Of a stretch of DNA of 64,000 nt, positions 55,303 to 64,000 are shown one piece after another (within the stretch, counting starts at the first letter, position 1; each line of letters starts with the position of its first letter). The stretch comes from Roseovarius litorisediminis (GTDB lineage Bacteria; Pseudomonadota; Alphaproteobacteria; Rhodobacterales; Rhodobacteraceae). The stretch is taken from NCBI RefSeq assembly GCF_900172295.1, contig NZ_FWFL01000007.1:1-64000 (forward strand). The letters are read 5' to 3'. The notes under the pieces are model-generated. The model was not told where the DNA came from. It made no database searches and saw only the letters and a program-made list of their open reading frames with translations. Position numbers and translations under genes: made by a program.

Positions 55303-56742
55303 CTAGCTGTCCCTCTTGTGCTGGCGCGGCATACGCCCTGCCCGTCGCAGCGCATCGACCACAAGGCTGACACGGCTACCCTTCGATCCCTTGACCAGAA
55401 CCACATCGCCTGCGTCTATCACGCGATGTACCCGGTCTGCCAGTTCTTCTGCGGTTTCAACCCATTTACCGCGGCGTCGTTCCGGAAGGGCCTGCCAGAA
55501 ATGGCGCATGAGCGGGCCAACGCAATGGATTTCGTCCAGGGCCTCAATATGGCGTGATCGGGCAATATCACTGTGCAGAGCGACCTCGTCAGGCCCCAGT
55601 TCCAGCATATCGCCCAGAATGGCAACACGACGCCCCTTGGATACCCTGCCCACTCCGTCGCGCGGCGCAGAGGCGGCCAGCACCTCAAGCGCTGCCGCCA
55701 TCGAGGTGGGGTTCGCATTGAAGGCGTCATCAATCAGGTCGATGGTCAGGTCCTCGTCCGCCGTGTCAAGCAAGACAGTTTCACGCGTTCCCCGACCGGG
55801 CGGCGGAACCCAGTTGGACAGCTCGATCGCGGCCAGCCCCAGATCAGCCCCCAAAGCGTCGACCACGGCAAGCACGCCAAGGCCATTCATAGCAAAATGG
55901 CGCCCGGCGGTCATAATCTTGAACAACATAGGCCCGCCCAGAACCTGCGCTTGGACAACCGTGATATCATCTGCAAGAGTAACACCCTTAAGGGTGAAAC
56001 TTTCGCTTTGTGCACCAAAGGGAACAATCCGCGCGCCCGCGGTTCTGGCTTTCTCAAGCAGGATCATGCTTGTTTCCAGATCGGCATTGATCACCGCCAC
56101 GCCACCGGGTTCCAGCCCTTCAAAAATTGACGCCTTTTCAAGGGCGATTCCCTGGATATTGTCAAAAGCTTCAAGATGGGCTGCAGCAACGGTCGTGATC
56201 ATCGCCACATCGGGCCGAGCCATGCGGGACAAGGGCGCGATTTCACCGGGATGGTTCATCCCGATCTCGATCACCGCGAATTCTGTGTCGACAGGCATCC
56301 GCGCCAACGTCAGCGGCACACCCCAGTGATTGTTGTAACTGGCCTCAGCCGCGTGGGTTTTGCCCTGAGCCCCCAGAACCTGGCGCAACATTTCCTTGGT
56401 TGATGTCTTCCCGACCGAACCGGTTACCGCGACAACGCGCGCCGAACTGCGGGCACGGGCCGCGCGACCCAACGCTTCAAGCCCCATCAGGACATCATCA
56501 ACGATAAGCAGTGGTGCAGTTTCAGCGACCCCATCCGGGATATAGCTGACGAGGGCTGCCGCCGCGCCATTTTCCAAAGCCTTGGCGACAAATTCATGAC
56601 CGTCGCGCGCAGCTTTAAGGGCTACAAACAGGTCACCAGCCTGCAGCGTTCGGGTGTCGATTGAAACACCCGTGGCTTGCCAGTCTGTTGTGGAATATCC
56701 GCCTGTCGCAGCGGCGGCATCGGAAGCAGACCAGAGTGTCAT
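55303..56742 (-). CDS. murF: UDP-MurNAc-tripeptide-D-Ala-D-Ala ligase (MurF)
   Basis: 479 residues. ATP site VVAVTGSVGKTSTKEMLRQV, then ASYNNHWGVPLTLARMP and DDAFNANPTSMAAALEVLA. Adds D-Ala-D-Ala to the tripeptide precursor. Overlaps the murE stop as ATGA (56739-56742) and abuts mraY. Confidence 0.96.
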   Translation of the reverse strand: MTLWSASDAAAATGGYSTTDWQATGVSIDTRTLQAGDLFVALKAARDGHEFVAKALENGAAAALVSYIPDGVAETAPLLIVDDVLMGLEALGRAARARSSARVVAVTGSVGKTSTKEMLRQVLGAQGKTHAAEASYNNHWGVPLTLARMPVDTEFAVIEIGMNHPGEIAPLSRMARPDVAMITTVAAAHLEAFDNIQGIALEKASIFEGLEPGGVAVINADLETSMILLEKARTAGARIVPFGAQSESFTLKGVTLADDITVVQAQVLGGPMLFKIMTAGRHFAMNGLGVLAVVDALGADLGLAAIELSNWVPPPGRGTRETVLLDTADEDLTIDLIDDAFNANPTSMAAALEVLAASAPRDGVGRVSKGRRVAILGDMLELGPDEVALHSDIARSRHIEALDEIHCVGPLMRHFWQALPERRRGKWVETAEELADRVHRVIDAGDVVLVKGSKGSRVSLVVDALRRAGRMPRQHKRDS

Positions 56743-58220
56743 GCCATCCCTCCATCCAGCGCCGCGACCGCCACGCTTGCCTGTTCGCTGTCATCAAACG
56801 GAAGAATACAATCCCCAATAGTCTGGCCCGTTTCGTGCCCTTTACCCAACACCAGCAAGGCATCACCGGGTCCCAGACAATCGACGCCGCGCAAAATTGC
56901 TTCGGCGCGGTCGCCAACCTCGGTTGCGTCATGACACCCCTGCATGACCGCTGCGCGAATGCTGGCGGGGTCTTCGGATCGGGGGTTATCATCGGTCACG
57001 ATCACCAGATCGGCGTTGTCTGCCGCCGCCTGCCCCATCAACGGACGTTTGGCAGTATCACGATCGCCACCAGCCCCTACGATAGCAACAAGCCGGCCCA
57101 TCACATGCGGGCGCAACGCCTTTAGCGCAGTCGCCACCGCATCAGGCGTATGGGCATAATCAACGAACACAGCCGCACCGTTTTCGCGGGTGGCGGCCAG
57201 CTGCATCCGGCCACGAACGGTTTTCATTTGTGACAGGCTTTCGAACACGCGGCCCGGATCAGCGCCTGCACCAATTGCCAGTCCGGCTGCCAGCAATACG
57301 TTTTCTGCCTGGAATCCGCCGATCAGGTTGAGGCGCAGCTGATGAATGCGATCTTCCCACGAAAACCGCACCTCCTGCCCCGTGGCGTCAAAGCGTTGCG
57401 CCTGCAATTGCAGATCAGCACCGGGGCTGCGGCCCACAGTGATCAGATCCTGCCCGCGATCCGTAGCGATGGCCGCCATTTCAGGGCCACGCGGATCGTC
57501 AATATTGATGACTGCCACGCCGTCTTCCGGCAATACGCGCGAAAACAATCCCGATTTGGCGGCAAAGTATTCGTCAAATGAGGCGTGATAATCCAGGTGG
57601 TCCTGGGTAAAATTGGTAAAGCCAGCAGCAGCCAGCCTGACACCATCCAGTCGCCGTTGGGCCAGCCCGTGACTGGAGGCCTCCATCGCAGCATGAGTCA
57701 CGCCGGCGGCATCGCACTCGGCCAGCAACCGGTGCAGGGTAATCGGTTCCGGCGTTGTATGCGCCAACGGTGCCGAATAGGCTCCCTCAACCCCTGTGGT
57801 GCCCAGATTCACCGCATCAAGATGCAAAGCCTCCCAGATCTGGCAAGTAAAGGATGCGACGGATGTCTTCCCGTTTGTGCCGGTTATGGCGACCATTACT
57901 TCAGGCTGCGCGCCGAACCAAAGCGCCGCAGCATAGGCCAGTGTCTGCCGGGGATCTTCGGCGACGATCAGCGCGGCGTCGCTGTCGGCCAACACCTCGT
58001 GTGCGATGCGCGCACCCTCAGCGTCGGTCAGTACGGCCGCGGCCCCCATGCGTAACGCATATTGGATAAATTCACCCCCGTGCACGCGCGTGCCGGGCAG
58101 CCCTGCAAAAAGAAAACCTTCCTTCACGTCACGGCTGTCAACCGCAATACCGGTCACGTCTGCGCGCCGCCCGCCCTGAGCCGTCAATCCCAGCTCTGCC
58201 AATGATTTTTTTTGCCCCAC
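56739..58220 (-). CDS. murE: UDP-MurNAc-dipeptide:meso-diaminopimelate ligase (MurE)
   Basis: 493 residues. ATP site VMVAITGTNGKTSVASFTCQ, then TNFTQDHLDYHASFDEYFAA. The DNPR motif (TDDNPRSEDPASIRAAV) marks the meso-diaminopimelate-adding type, as expected for a Gram-negative wall. 134 bp after ftsI. Confidence 0.97.
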   Translation of the reverse strand: MGQKKSLAELGLTAQGGRRADVTGIAVDSRDVKEGFLFAGLPGTRVHGGEFIQYALRMGAAAVLTDAEGARIAHEVLADSDAALIVAEDPRQTLAYAAALWFGAQPEVMVAITGTNGKTSVASFTCQIWEALHLDAVNLGTTGVEGAYSAPLAHTTPEPITLHRLLAECDAAGVTHAAMEASSHGLAQRRLDGVRLAAAGFTNFTQDHLDYHASFDEYFAAKSGLFSRVLPEDGVAVINIDDPRGPEMAAIATDRGQDLITVGRSPGADLQLQAQRFDATGQEVRFSWEDRIHQLRLNLIGGFQAENVLLAAGLAIGAGADPGRVFESLSQMKTVRGRMQLAATRENGAAVFVDYAHTPDAVATALKALRPHVMGRLVAIVGAGGDRDTAKRPLMGQAAADNADLVIVTDDNPRSEDPASIRAAVMQGCHDATEVGDRAEAILRGVDCLGPGDALLVLGKGHETGQTIGDCILPFDDSEQASVAVAALDGGMA

Positions 58221-58354
58221 CGCGATCTACCCTACTCCGGCCAAATGCGCCTTGCCCTACCCTAATACTGGGGCATCAGACAAGACGCGTGCCACACTTT
58301 TACATTGCGGGCGTTTCACATCGGCAGAGTGGCCTCACCCAGACACAAAACGCT

Positions 58355-60139
58355 TCAATTCGATGTCAGCGTTATACCAGCCAATTCCCCGGGTTCAATC
58401 GCAGGTCGCAAACCCAACAAGGGTGCCACACGGCGAATGATCTCGGCGGCGACCGGCACGGCCGTCCATCCTGCTGTACGGCGCGGTTCACTGCCCGATG
58501 TTTCCACTGGTTCATCCAGCGTGACAACCAGCACATATTTCGGATCATGGGCGGGGAAAAAGCTGGCAAACGTCGCTATGACCTTGTCATTGTAATATCC
58601 GCCCCCACGTTCTTTGGGCTTGTCAGCGGTTCCTGTCTTGCCTGCCACGGCATAGCCCGGCACTTCGCCAAAGCTGGCAGTGCCTTCGGTGACAACCTGA
58701 CGCAGCATTTGCCGCGCCGCCGAGGCTGTTTGTCGTGACATAACGCGCGGGCCCAGCTGGTTTGCGGGTTGTTGCAGCAACGTCGGTTTAACCATGGTGC
58801 CGCCATTGGCGATCGCAGCATAGGCCGTGGCCAGATGCAGCGGACTTGTCGATAGCCCATGTCCATACGAGATTGTCATCGCCGAAAGTTCAGACCATTT
58901 AGGTGGCAACAAGGGCTGGCCGCCTTTGGCCTCGACCATTTCGAATGGCACAGAATCCAATAAACCCAGTGACTTAAGAAACTCCTGCTGCCGGTCCGCA
59001 CCAATCATCTGGGCGATCCTGGCAGTCCCTATATTTGAGGATTTGACAATCACCTTGGTTACCGACAGCTCGGATCCGTAGTTGTGGAAATCCCGGATCC
59101 TGTGTTTGCCCCACCGCATCGGGCCCTTGATGTCAATCATGGTCGACGGGTTAAGCAACCCCAGTTCAAGCGCCTGACTGACTGCGAAAATCTTGAAGGT
59201 CGATCCAAGCTCATAAACACCCTGCACAGCCCGGTTGAAAAGCGGGCTGTCGCTTGGGTTGCCTGTCGTCGGCGGCCGGGGGCGATCATTGGGATCAAAA
59301 TCTGGAAGCGACGCGATGGCAATCACCTCGCCTGTGTGAACATCCATCAGCACTGCCGCAGCGCCTTTGGCATTCATGATGTTCATACCGCCAAAAAGAA
59401 CCCGCTCGGTCGCCGCCTGCACTGACAGATCCAGAGACAAACGCAGAGGCTGATGACCCATCGCTGGGTCGCGAAGACGATCATCATAGAATTTCTCGAT
59501 ACCGGCGACCCCGATCACCTCTGCCGCGTGAACGCCTTCGCGACCAAAGCTGGCTCCGCCCAGAACATGGGCTGCAAGCTTGCCGTTGGGATAGAGGCGC
59601 ATCTCGCGCGGGCCAAACAAAAGCCCTGGCTCGCCAAGTTCATGCACCGCTTGCATTTGCTCGGGGCTGATTTTCTTTTTGATCCACAGAAACTTGCGTT
59701 TGCCGGTGAAATCCTTGAGCAGCCGGTCACCGTCAAGGTCGGGAAAGATTTCAGCCAGCTTTTGGGCAGCCTTTTCAGGCTCGATCAGCTGTTGAGGCTG
59801 GGCATAGAGGCTATGGGTTTCGAAATTGGTGGCCAGAATGCGCCCCTTGCGGTCTACGATGTCCGCGCGTTGCGCAAGAATTTCGGCACCCGCCACACTG
59901 GCGCGTGGTTCGGAAGGCTCGGAATTGGCCAGCACACCCATGCGCCCGCCGATCAGGGTAAAAGCACAGAAAAACATCATCCCCAGAACCAACAGGCGCC
60001 CCTCGGCCCGCAGCCGCGAGCGATCCCGCATTTCCTCGTGGCGCAGGCGGATATTTTCGCGTTCGATTGCATCGGGGTTCTCGCCTTTGGCACGCGCCTC
60101 CAGAATACGGGCCAGCGGACGTAGCGGTGTTCGGATCAT
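58355..60139 (-). CDS. ftsI: Peptidoglycan transpeptidase FtsI (PBP3)
   Basis: 594 residues. One N-terminal membrane segment (LLVLGMMFFCAFTLIGG, about 49-65), a pedestal domain, and the transpeptidase domain with SxxK in YELGSTFKIFAVSQ, SxN in VKSSNIGTARIAQMIG and KTG in AVAGKTGTADKP. Septal cross-linking enzyme of the divisome. Overlaps ftsL as ATGA (60136-60139). Confidence 0.96.
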   Translation of the reverse strand: MIRTPLRPLARILEARAKGENPDAIERENIRLRHEEMRDRSRLRAEGRLLVLGMMFFCAFTLIGGRMGVLANSEPSEPRASVAGAEILAQRADIVDRKGRILATNFETHSLYAQPQQLIEPEKAAQKLAEIFPDLDGDRLLKDFTGKRKFLWIKKKISPEQMQAVHELGEPGLLFGPREMRLYPNGKLAAHVLGGASFGREGVHAAEVIGVAGIEKFYDDRLRDPAMGHQPLRLSLDLSVQAATERVLFGGMNIMNAKGAAAVLMDVHTGEVIAIASLPDFDPNDRPRPPTTGNPSDSPLFNRAVQGVYELGSTFKIFAVSQALELGLLNPSTMIDIKGPMRWGKHRIRDFHNYGSELSVTKVIVKSSNIGTARIAQMIGADRQQEFLKSLGLLDSVPFEMVEAKGGQPLLPPKWSELSAMTISYGHGLSTSPLHLATAYAAIANGGTMVKPTLLQQPANQLGPRVMSRQTASAARQMLRQVVTEGTASFGEVPGYAVAGKTGTADKPKERGGGYYNDKVIATFASFFPAHDPKYVLVVTLDEPVETSGSEPRRTAGWTAVPVAAEIIRRVAPLLGLRPAIEPGELAGITLTSN

Positions 60140-60483
60140 TGCAGCCCCTCCATGTTGGAGACATCGACCGGGTTGGTGATCGGCAACAGATCATCCTCGG
60201 GCGGAAAGGCCACCTGATCGATCTTGCCAAACTGGTAGGGCTGCAGCGGCAAAAGCCCCAGCTTGTCATAGTTGATTTCAGCCAGATCCCGCAGCCGGTC
60301 AGGGCGGTTGAGATAGGCCCATTCGGCATTAAGCACACGCAACCGCTGCCGGGCATCGGCGATTTGGCGCTGCAGTTGCTGCGCCTTGCCCTGCGCCTCC
60401 TGTGTTTCGTAATTCTCGCGGTAGGCCCAAAAGGCCAGCCCGATCACCGCCAATGCGGTCAGCGCATAAAACAGGCTGCGCAT
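60136..60483 (-). CDS. ftsL: Cell division protein FtsL
   Basis: 115 residues. One membrane segment (FYALTALAVIGLAFWAY) followed by a coiled coil (QGKAQQLQRQIADARQRLRV) and WAYLNRPDRLRDLAEINYDK, the FtsL pattern. Part of the FtsQLB complex that activates FtsWI. Overlaps rsmH by one base and ftsI by four. Confidence 0.9.
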   Translation of the reverse strand: MRSLFYALTALAVIGLAFWAYRENYETQEAQGKAQQLQRQIADARQRLRVLNAEWAYLNRPDRLRDLAEINYDKLGLLPLQPYQFGKIDQVAFPPEDDLLPITNPVDVSNMEGLQ

Positions 60484-61475
60484 CAGTAATCCCCTTTTAG
60501 TAGTGGCATGCCAATTGCCTTCCGGTCGGTTTTGCCCGCCGGCGCATTGGTGCGGATGGCAACACGCAGTTTGGCGCTGCGCGACCGTGGATTTTCGGCC
60601 AATTCAGTTTCATCCGGGCCAATGGCCTTGCGTGACTTTAGTGTAAACTGCGGCAATTCATGCTGGATTTCCGGCGCATAGCGACTGCCCCTGCCACTGC
60701 CACCCGACCGGGCCTGCAGGAAGCGTTTGACCATGCGGTCTTCGATCGAGTGAAAAGTCACCACCGCCAATTGCCCGCCGGGCCTGAGCGCGCGCTCCGC
60801 CGCTTCAAGCCCCGAAATCAACTCACCATATTCGTCGTTCACCGCGATACGTATCGCCTGAAAACTGCGGGTTGCCGGATGGGCTTGCCCCGGCTTGGAG
60901 CGCGGCAGGCATTTTTCAATAATTCCTGCCAGTTGCAGCGTTGTCTTAATTGGCGATATGGCGCGTTCACGTACGATGGCATGGGCAATGCGGCGGCTTG
61001 CGCGCTCTTCGCCGTAAAGATAAAGGATATCAGCCAGAACGGCCTCTTCAGCGTCATTGACCAGATCGGCTGCAGACCGGCCCCGCTGACTCATCCGCAT
61101 ATCCAAAGGCCCGTCCCTCATGAAGGAAAAGCCACGTTCGGCCTGGTCCAGCTGCATCGAGGACACACCCAGATCCAGAACAATCCCGTCCAGATCCTGA
61201 CCGTAGTCGTCCATCTTGGAAAACGTGCCAAGCACCAGTTCCAGACGGTCGCCATAGGGCGCACCCCACGTCGTCGCCATCTCAAGCGCCATCGGGTCGC
61301 GGTCAACGCCGATCACTTTGTCAGCGCCTGCCTCAAGCAGAGCGCGCGTATACCCGCCCGCCCCCAAAGTCCCATCCATCCAAGTGCCCAGAACGGGTGA
61401 AACGGCCGCGATCAACGGACGCAATAAAACCGGGATATGAGGGGCATCAACAGGGAGTGCGGCCGCAGCAGCCAT
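60483..61475 (-). CDS. rsmH: 16S rRNA (cytosine1402-N4)-methyltransferase RsmH
   Basis: 330 residues. S-adenosylmethionine site [20 protein letters not shown] and [34 protein letters not shown] follows, and [17 protein letters not shown] near the end. Modifies C1402 in the 30S P site. Starts 3 bp after the mraZ stop. Confidence 0.97.
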   Translation of the reverse strand: MAAAAALPVDAPHIPVLLRPLIAAVSPVLGTWMDGTLGAGGYTRALLEAGADKVIGVDRDPMALEMATTWGAPYGDRLELVLGTFSKMDDYGQDLDGIVLDLGVSSMQLDQAERGFSFMRDGPLDMRMSQRGRSAADLVNDAEEAVLADILYLYGEERASRRIAHAIVRERAISPIKTTLQLAGIIEKCLPRSKPGQAHPATRSFQAIRIAVNDEYGELISGLEAAERALRPGGQLAVVTFHSIEDRMVKRFLQARSGGSGRGSRYAPEIQHELPQFTLKSRKAIGPDETELAENPRSRSAKLRVAIRTNAPAGKTDRKAIGMPLLKGDY

Positions 61476-61478
61476 GGC

Positions 61479-61982
61479 TTAGTCCCCTTTCGCGCTATCC
61501 AGATAGATCAGCGGATCAAAATCGTCAGGCAGTTCATCCAGCCACGTTTCGGTTTTGGAAAGCTCTTCTTTTTCATAGGTTTCCGGCTTCCAAACCTGAA
61601 AAGTATCGCCCGCGGCGATAAAGAACGCCTCGCCTTCAAGGCCGATTTTCTGGCGCAGCTTGGCCGGCAGAACCAGGCGGCCGGTTTCATCTACGTTTGT
61701 AGGAAAGGATTGGCCCTGAAAAAGGCGCTGCAGCATTTTGCGCTCCATCGAGCCACGCGGCAGGCTGGCGATTTGCGCATCAACCTCGTTGATCGCTTCA
61801 ATCGTGTAGCATTCAAGATAGTTGCGGCGGTGGTCGCCATAAACGATGACCAGTTCGGGGTTCAGCCCTTCGGTCCAGTTAGGGTCAGATGCCTCCAACA
61901 CACGGCGAAAAGAGGCCGGGATTGACACCCTGCCCTTTGCATCCACCTTGTGGTGGCTTTCACCTCTGAACCTGCGAACCAC
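61479..61982 (-). CDS. mraZ: Transcriptional regulator MraZ
   Basis: 167 residues with a GTG start at 61980-61982 (MVRRFRGESHHKVDAKGRVS) preceded by AAGGG. Two SpoVT/AbrB-like domains with the DxKGR motif (VDAKGRVSIPASFRR) and its second copy (VDETGRLVLPAKLRQ). Represses the dcw operon in other bacteria by binding G-rich repeats upstream of itself; three G-runs lie within 50 bp upstream here (near 62000-62030). First gene of the cluster. Confidence 0.95.
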   Translation of the reverse strand: MVRRFRGESHHKVDAKGRVSIPASFRRVLEASDPNWTEGLNPELVIVYGDHRRNYLECYTIEAINEVDAQIASLPRGSMERKMLQRLFQGQSFPTNVDETGRLVLPAKLRQKIGLEGEAFFIAAGDTFQVWKPETYEKEELSKTETWLDELPDDFDPLIYLDSAKGD

Positions 61983-63075
61983 TGTACCCTTGGCCCTTTA
62001 TACTTGCCCCCCGGAAAACTAACCCCTTGAAACGAAACGACGGATTGAGCTGCTGCCACTGCCCAATCCGCCGCCCTCGTCCCGCGTTGCGGGGTATGTC
62101 CAGCTGCGCGCGCCACCTGGGGGGATGTCTGCTCGCCCGCGCGCCGGATCCTTTGTTCGATGAAAGCGGGGCCTGTATGAAACCTGACTTGGGAGATTTT
62201 GCGGGGTCTTTTGTGCGCCCCTTTATTCCCGACCTCATCGTGTTACTAGGGATGCCATGGGAATTCATGGAAATCAACAAGTATTTACGGGAAAATGCTA
62301 CATCATCTTGTGCTCCACAGGTCTATAAAACCAGATAATGTGGCGTCACTCACCAAAACAACGCATTACCTAGCGAATGCAAAAAAATGCGACACTACAT
62401 ATTGTGGCAGCATTGCTGTGATATTAATTCCCACGAATTCCCTGAAATTTTTAGTTTTACTCAAATATAACTGCAAATTGCCTTTGCCCAGTCGGCTTTT
62501 GGCGCGCAATCCGGCCCATTTCCCATAGATGATTCGTGATTATCAGCAGAAATTCTTATCGCTTTCCGCCCCCGTTCCCATAAAATCCCGTGACCGTACG
62601 TTTCGTACGCAGATTACGTAGACTCAAAGGGAGGCGTTAGGGCAATTGCGCACGAAACGTAGGTTCTGGCCTGGCTTGGTTAGCTTCCATTTACAGGCCC
62701 GGTACGGTGCTCAAGAGTTATACCAGACAACCAATGGCAATTATGAGCCCTTTTTGATCCTTCGTTTCGAGCGGATCAGGGAGATGACGTTTTCGGATGC
62801 TGGCTGCGCGCATGGTATGTTGGTTCAGAAATGGGCAAGCTTCGGTGAACCTTGGTCGCCTCTCTCCAAGCGTCCGTCGCGGCCCGGCCTTTCCACGTGC
62901 TGGATGCACAAGGCGCGTTGCCCCCCTTGATTGACTTTTCGAGCGATACGCTGCCTACTCGTTTCACGGTTTTTGCGTAGAGAACCTCTGGCAGACAACA
63001 AACCAGGCCCTTCTCCAAGAGACCGGACGCAATTTCGGGCAACTCCGAGGTCGGTCTCATCAGCAAGGATTACAT
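61983..63075. other. 1.1-kb region without a recognised gene
   Basis: Left part: G-rich promoter-proximal sequence of mraZ. 62240-62480 is unusually AT-rich and includes GGGAATTC (62259 area) and its inverted copy GAATTCCC (near 62435). 62590-62665 carries CGTACG palindromes. 62650-63060 has short frames on both strands that match nothing I recognise; some could be gene debris. The last about 15 bp include the AAGGA ribosome binding site of the oxidoreductase gene. Confidence 0.5.
62595..62663. repeat. CGTACG palindrome pair
   Basis: CGTACG-TTT-CGTACG (62595-62609) and, 39 bp further, CGCACGAAACGTAGG (62649-62663), which matches the reverse complement of the first at 13 of 15 positions. The spacing and inverted arrangement mirror the cluster next to the candidate 6S RNA gene (16493-16561), where the gap is also 39 bp. 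Confidence 0.65.
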
Positions 63076-64000
63076 ATGAAATCTCGAGTTCTCATTCTGG
63101 GCGCAGGCTTTGGCGGCCTGGAACTTGCCACCCTTCTGTCAGAGGCCCTTGGCGAGGGGGCCGATGTCACTGTCGTCGATCGAAGGGACAGTTTCGTCTT
63201 TGGATATTCCAGAATCGACGTCATGTTCGGCAAGACGACGCTGGACGATGTTTCCTTGCCTTACGCCGCCTTCGAAAAGCCCGGCATACGTCTTGTCAAA
63301 GAGACGATAACCGCCATCGACGCCACTGCGAAGCGCGTAACGACGGATGGCGGCACCTATGAGGCCGACTTTCTCGTAATCGCGCTCGGGGCGGACTATG
63401 ACATGGCGGCGACGCCCGGCCTCGTCGAGCATGGTAACGAATTTTATTCCGACGCCGGTGCGGACCGGCTGCGCGACGTCTTTCCCGGCTTCAACTCGGG
63501 TCCGGTGATTGTCGGGATCTGCGGCTTTCCTTACAAATGCCCCCCCGGGCCCAGCGAATGCGCCCTGACCCTGCACCATTATCTGACAGAACGCGGAATC
63601 CGGAAGGATTGCGACATAACGTTCGTCTCGCCCCTATCAAGCCCGATGCCCGCCTCGGCCGAGATGGCGCAGGCACTAATGGAGTCGTTTGAAGAGTTTG
63701 GCATCAGACTTCTGAAGCAGCGCACGGTCATCCGACTCGAGCCCGGATTGGCGGTGCTGGACGACGGGACAGAACTGCCCTTCGCGTTGTTCCTCGGCGT
63801 ACCCAAGCACCAGCCGCCGCAGGTGGTGATCGACAGCGGACTGACGGAGGATGGCTGGGTTCCCATCGACCTGTCGACACTGGAGACGCGTTTTCCGGGC
63901 GTCTACGCCATCGGGGATATGGCCGCGACGGGATTGCCCAAATCGGGTACGTTCGCCGAAAGTGCCGCCCACTGCGTGTCTACGTCCATCCTCGCAAAGC
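63076..64000 (+). CDS. FAD-dependent oxidoreductase, sulfide:quinone oxidoreductase-like, N-terminal part
   Basis: 308 codons visible; the gene runs off the right edge. ATG 63076-63078 with AAGGA upstream. The FAD site is VLILGAGFGGLELATLLSEA; a conserved cysteine lies in GICGFPYKCPPGPSECALTL, as in SQR and flavocytochrome c sulfide dehydrogenase relatives; the second FAD contact is GVYAIGDMAATGLPKSGTFA. It could oxidise sulfide or act as another quinone-linked dehydrogenase; the missing C-terminus would help decide. Confidence 0.8.
   Translation, partial: MKSRVLILGAGFGGLELATLLSEALGEGADVTVVDRRDSFVFGYSRIDVMFGKTTLDDVSLPYAAFEKPGIRLVKETITAIDATAKRVTTDGGTYEADFLVIALGADYDMAATPGLVEHGNEFYSDAGADRLRDVFPGFNSGPVIVGICGFPYKCPPGPSECALTLHHYLTERGIRKDCDITFVSPLSSPMPASAEMAQALMESFEEFGIRLLKQRTVIRLEPGLAVLDDGTELPFALFLGVPKHQPPQVVIDSGLTEDGWVPIDLSTLETRFPGVYAIGDMAATGLPKSGTFAESAAHCVSTSILAK

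Noticed and set aside
62646-62930. 94-codon plus-strand frame as a gene
   Set aside because: No ribosome binding site, unusual composition and no recognisable motif.

Overview
The window looks like the chromosome of a marine Rhodobacteraceae (Roseobacter-group) alphaproteobacterium. The signs are high GC, small family-specific proteins (DUF6476- and DUF6324-like, MmcB, DUF3422), an alphaproteobacterial LexA box (GTTC-N7-GTTC), a tRNA-His without G-1 and with A73, and a candidate 6S RNA gene convergent with a small membrane protein like SspA of Rhodobacter. No phage, CRISPR array or intact insertion sequence was seen.

Left part (1-7.5 kb, mostly minus strand) is the accessory end of a carbon monoxide dehydrogenase type molybdenum hydroxylase locus. 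It holds the start of coxS, a molybdopterin-binding protein, an XdhC/CoxI-family protein, a DUF3047 protein, a split YeeE/YedE sulfur transporter, coxE and coxD. A decayed ArsR-SRPBCC gene pair lies between coxS and the rest.

7.5-31 kb is mixed housekeeping: pyrC, rpoH, an RluD-family pseudouridine synthase, a porin, tRNA-His, mmcB with an SOS box, a probable 6S RNA, nusB-ribH-ribBA (RibBA with a cysteine-free cyclohydrolase-like half), a LysR regulator divergent from an SHMT-like PLP enzyme, pntAB, an SDR, and mmcQ-kynU. 31-43 kb holds a 1072-residue secreted RTX/TSP3/Hint protein, a cytochrome c, a class I amidotransferase, a GlcG/HbpS protein next to malate synthase G (glcB), pepN, a lytic transglycosylase and a large unknown protein.

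43.3-52.2 kb is a compact carnitine/gamma-butyrobetaine locus. A GlxA/CdhR-like regulator is divergent from a row of genes: a dehydrocarnitine-cleaving BKACE enzyme, an SDR, a lipocalin-like lipoprotein, a carnitine dehydrogenase-thioesterase fusion, an acyl-CoA dehydrogenase, an NDP-forming acyl-CoA ligase and a CaiD-like hydratase. Together they could turn gamma-butyrobetaine, crotonobetaine or carnitine into glycine betaine and acetoacetate.

52.6-62 kb carries the first half of the dcw cell-wall cluster on the minus strand (mraZ-rsmH-ftsL-ftsI-murE-murF-mraY-murD). It stops after murD, and a VOC-protein remnant sits between mraY and murD. The last 2 kb has about 1.1 kb without a recognisable gene, including CGTACG palindromes that also occur next to the 6S RNA gene, followed by the start of an SQR-like FAD oxidoreductase cut by the window edge.
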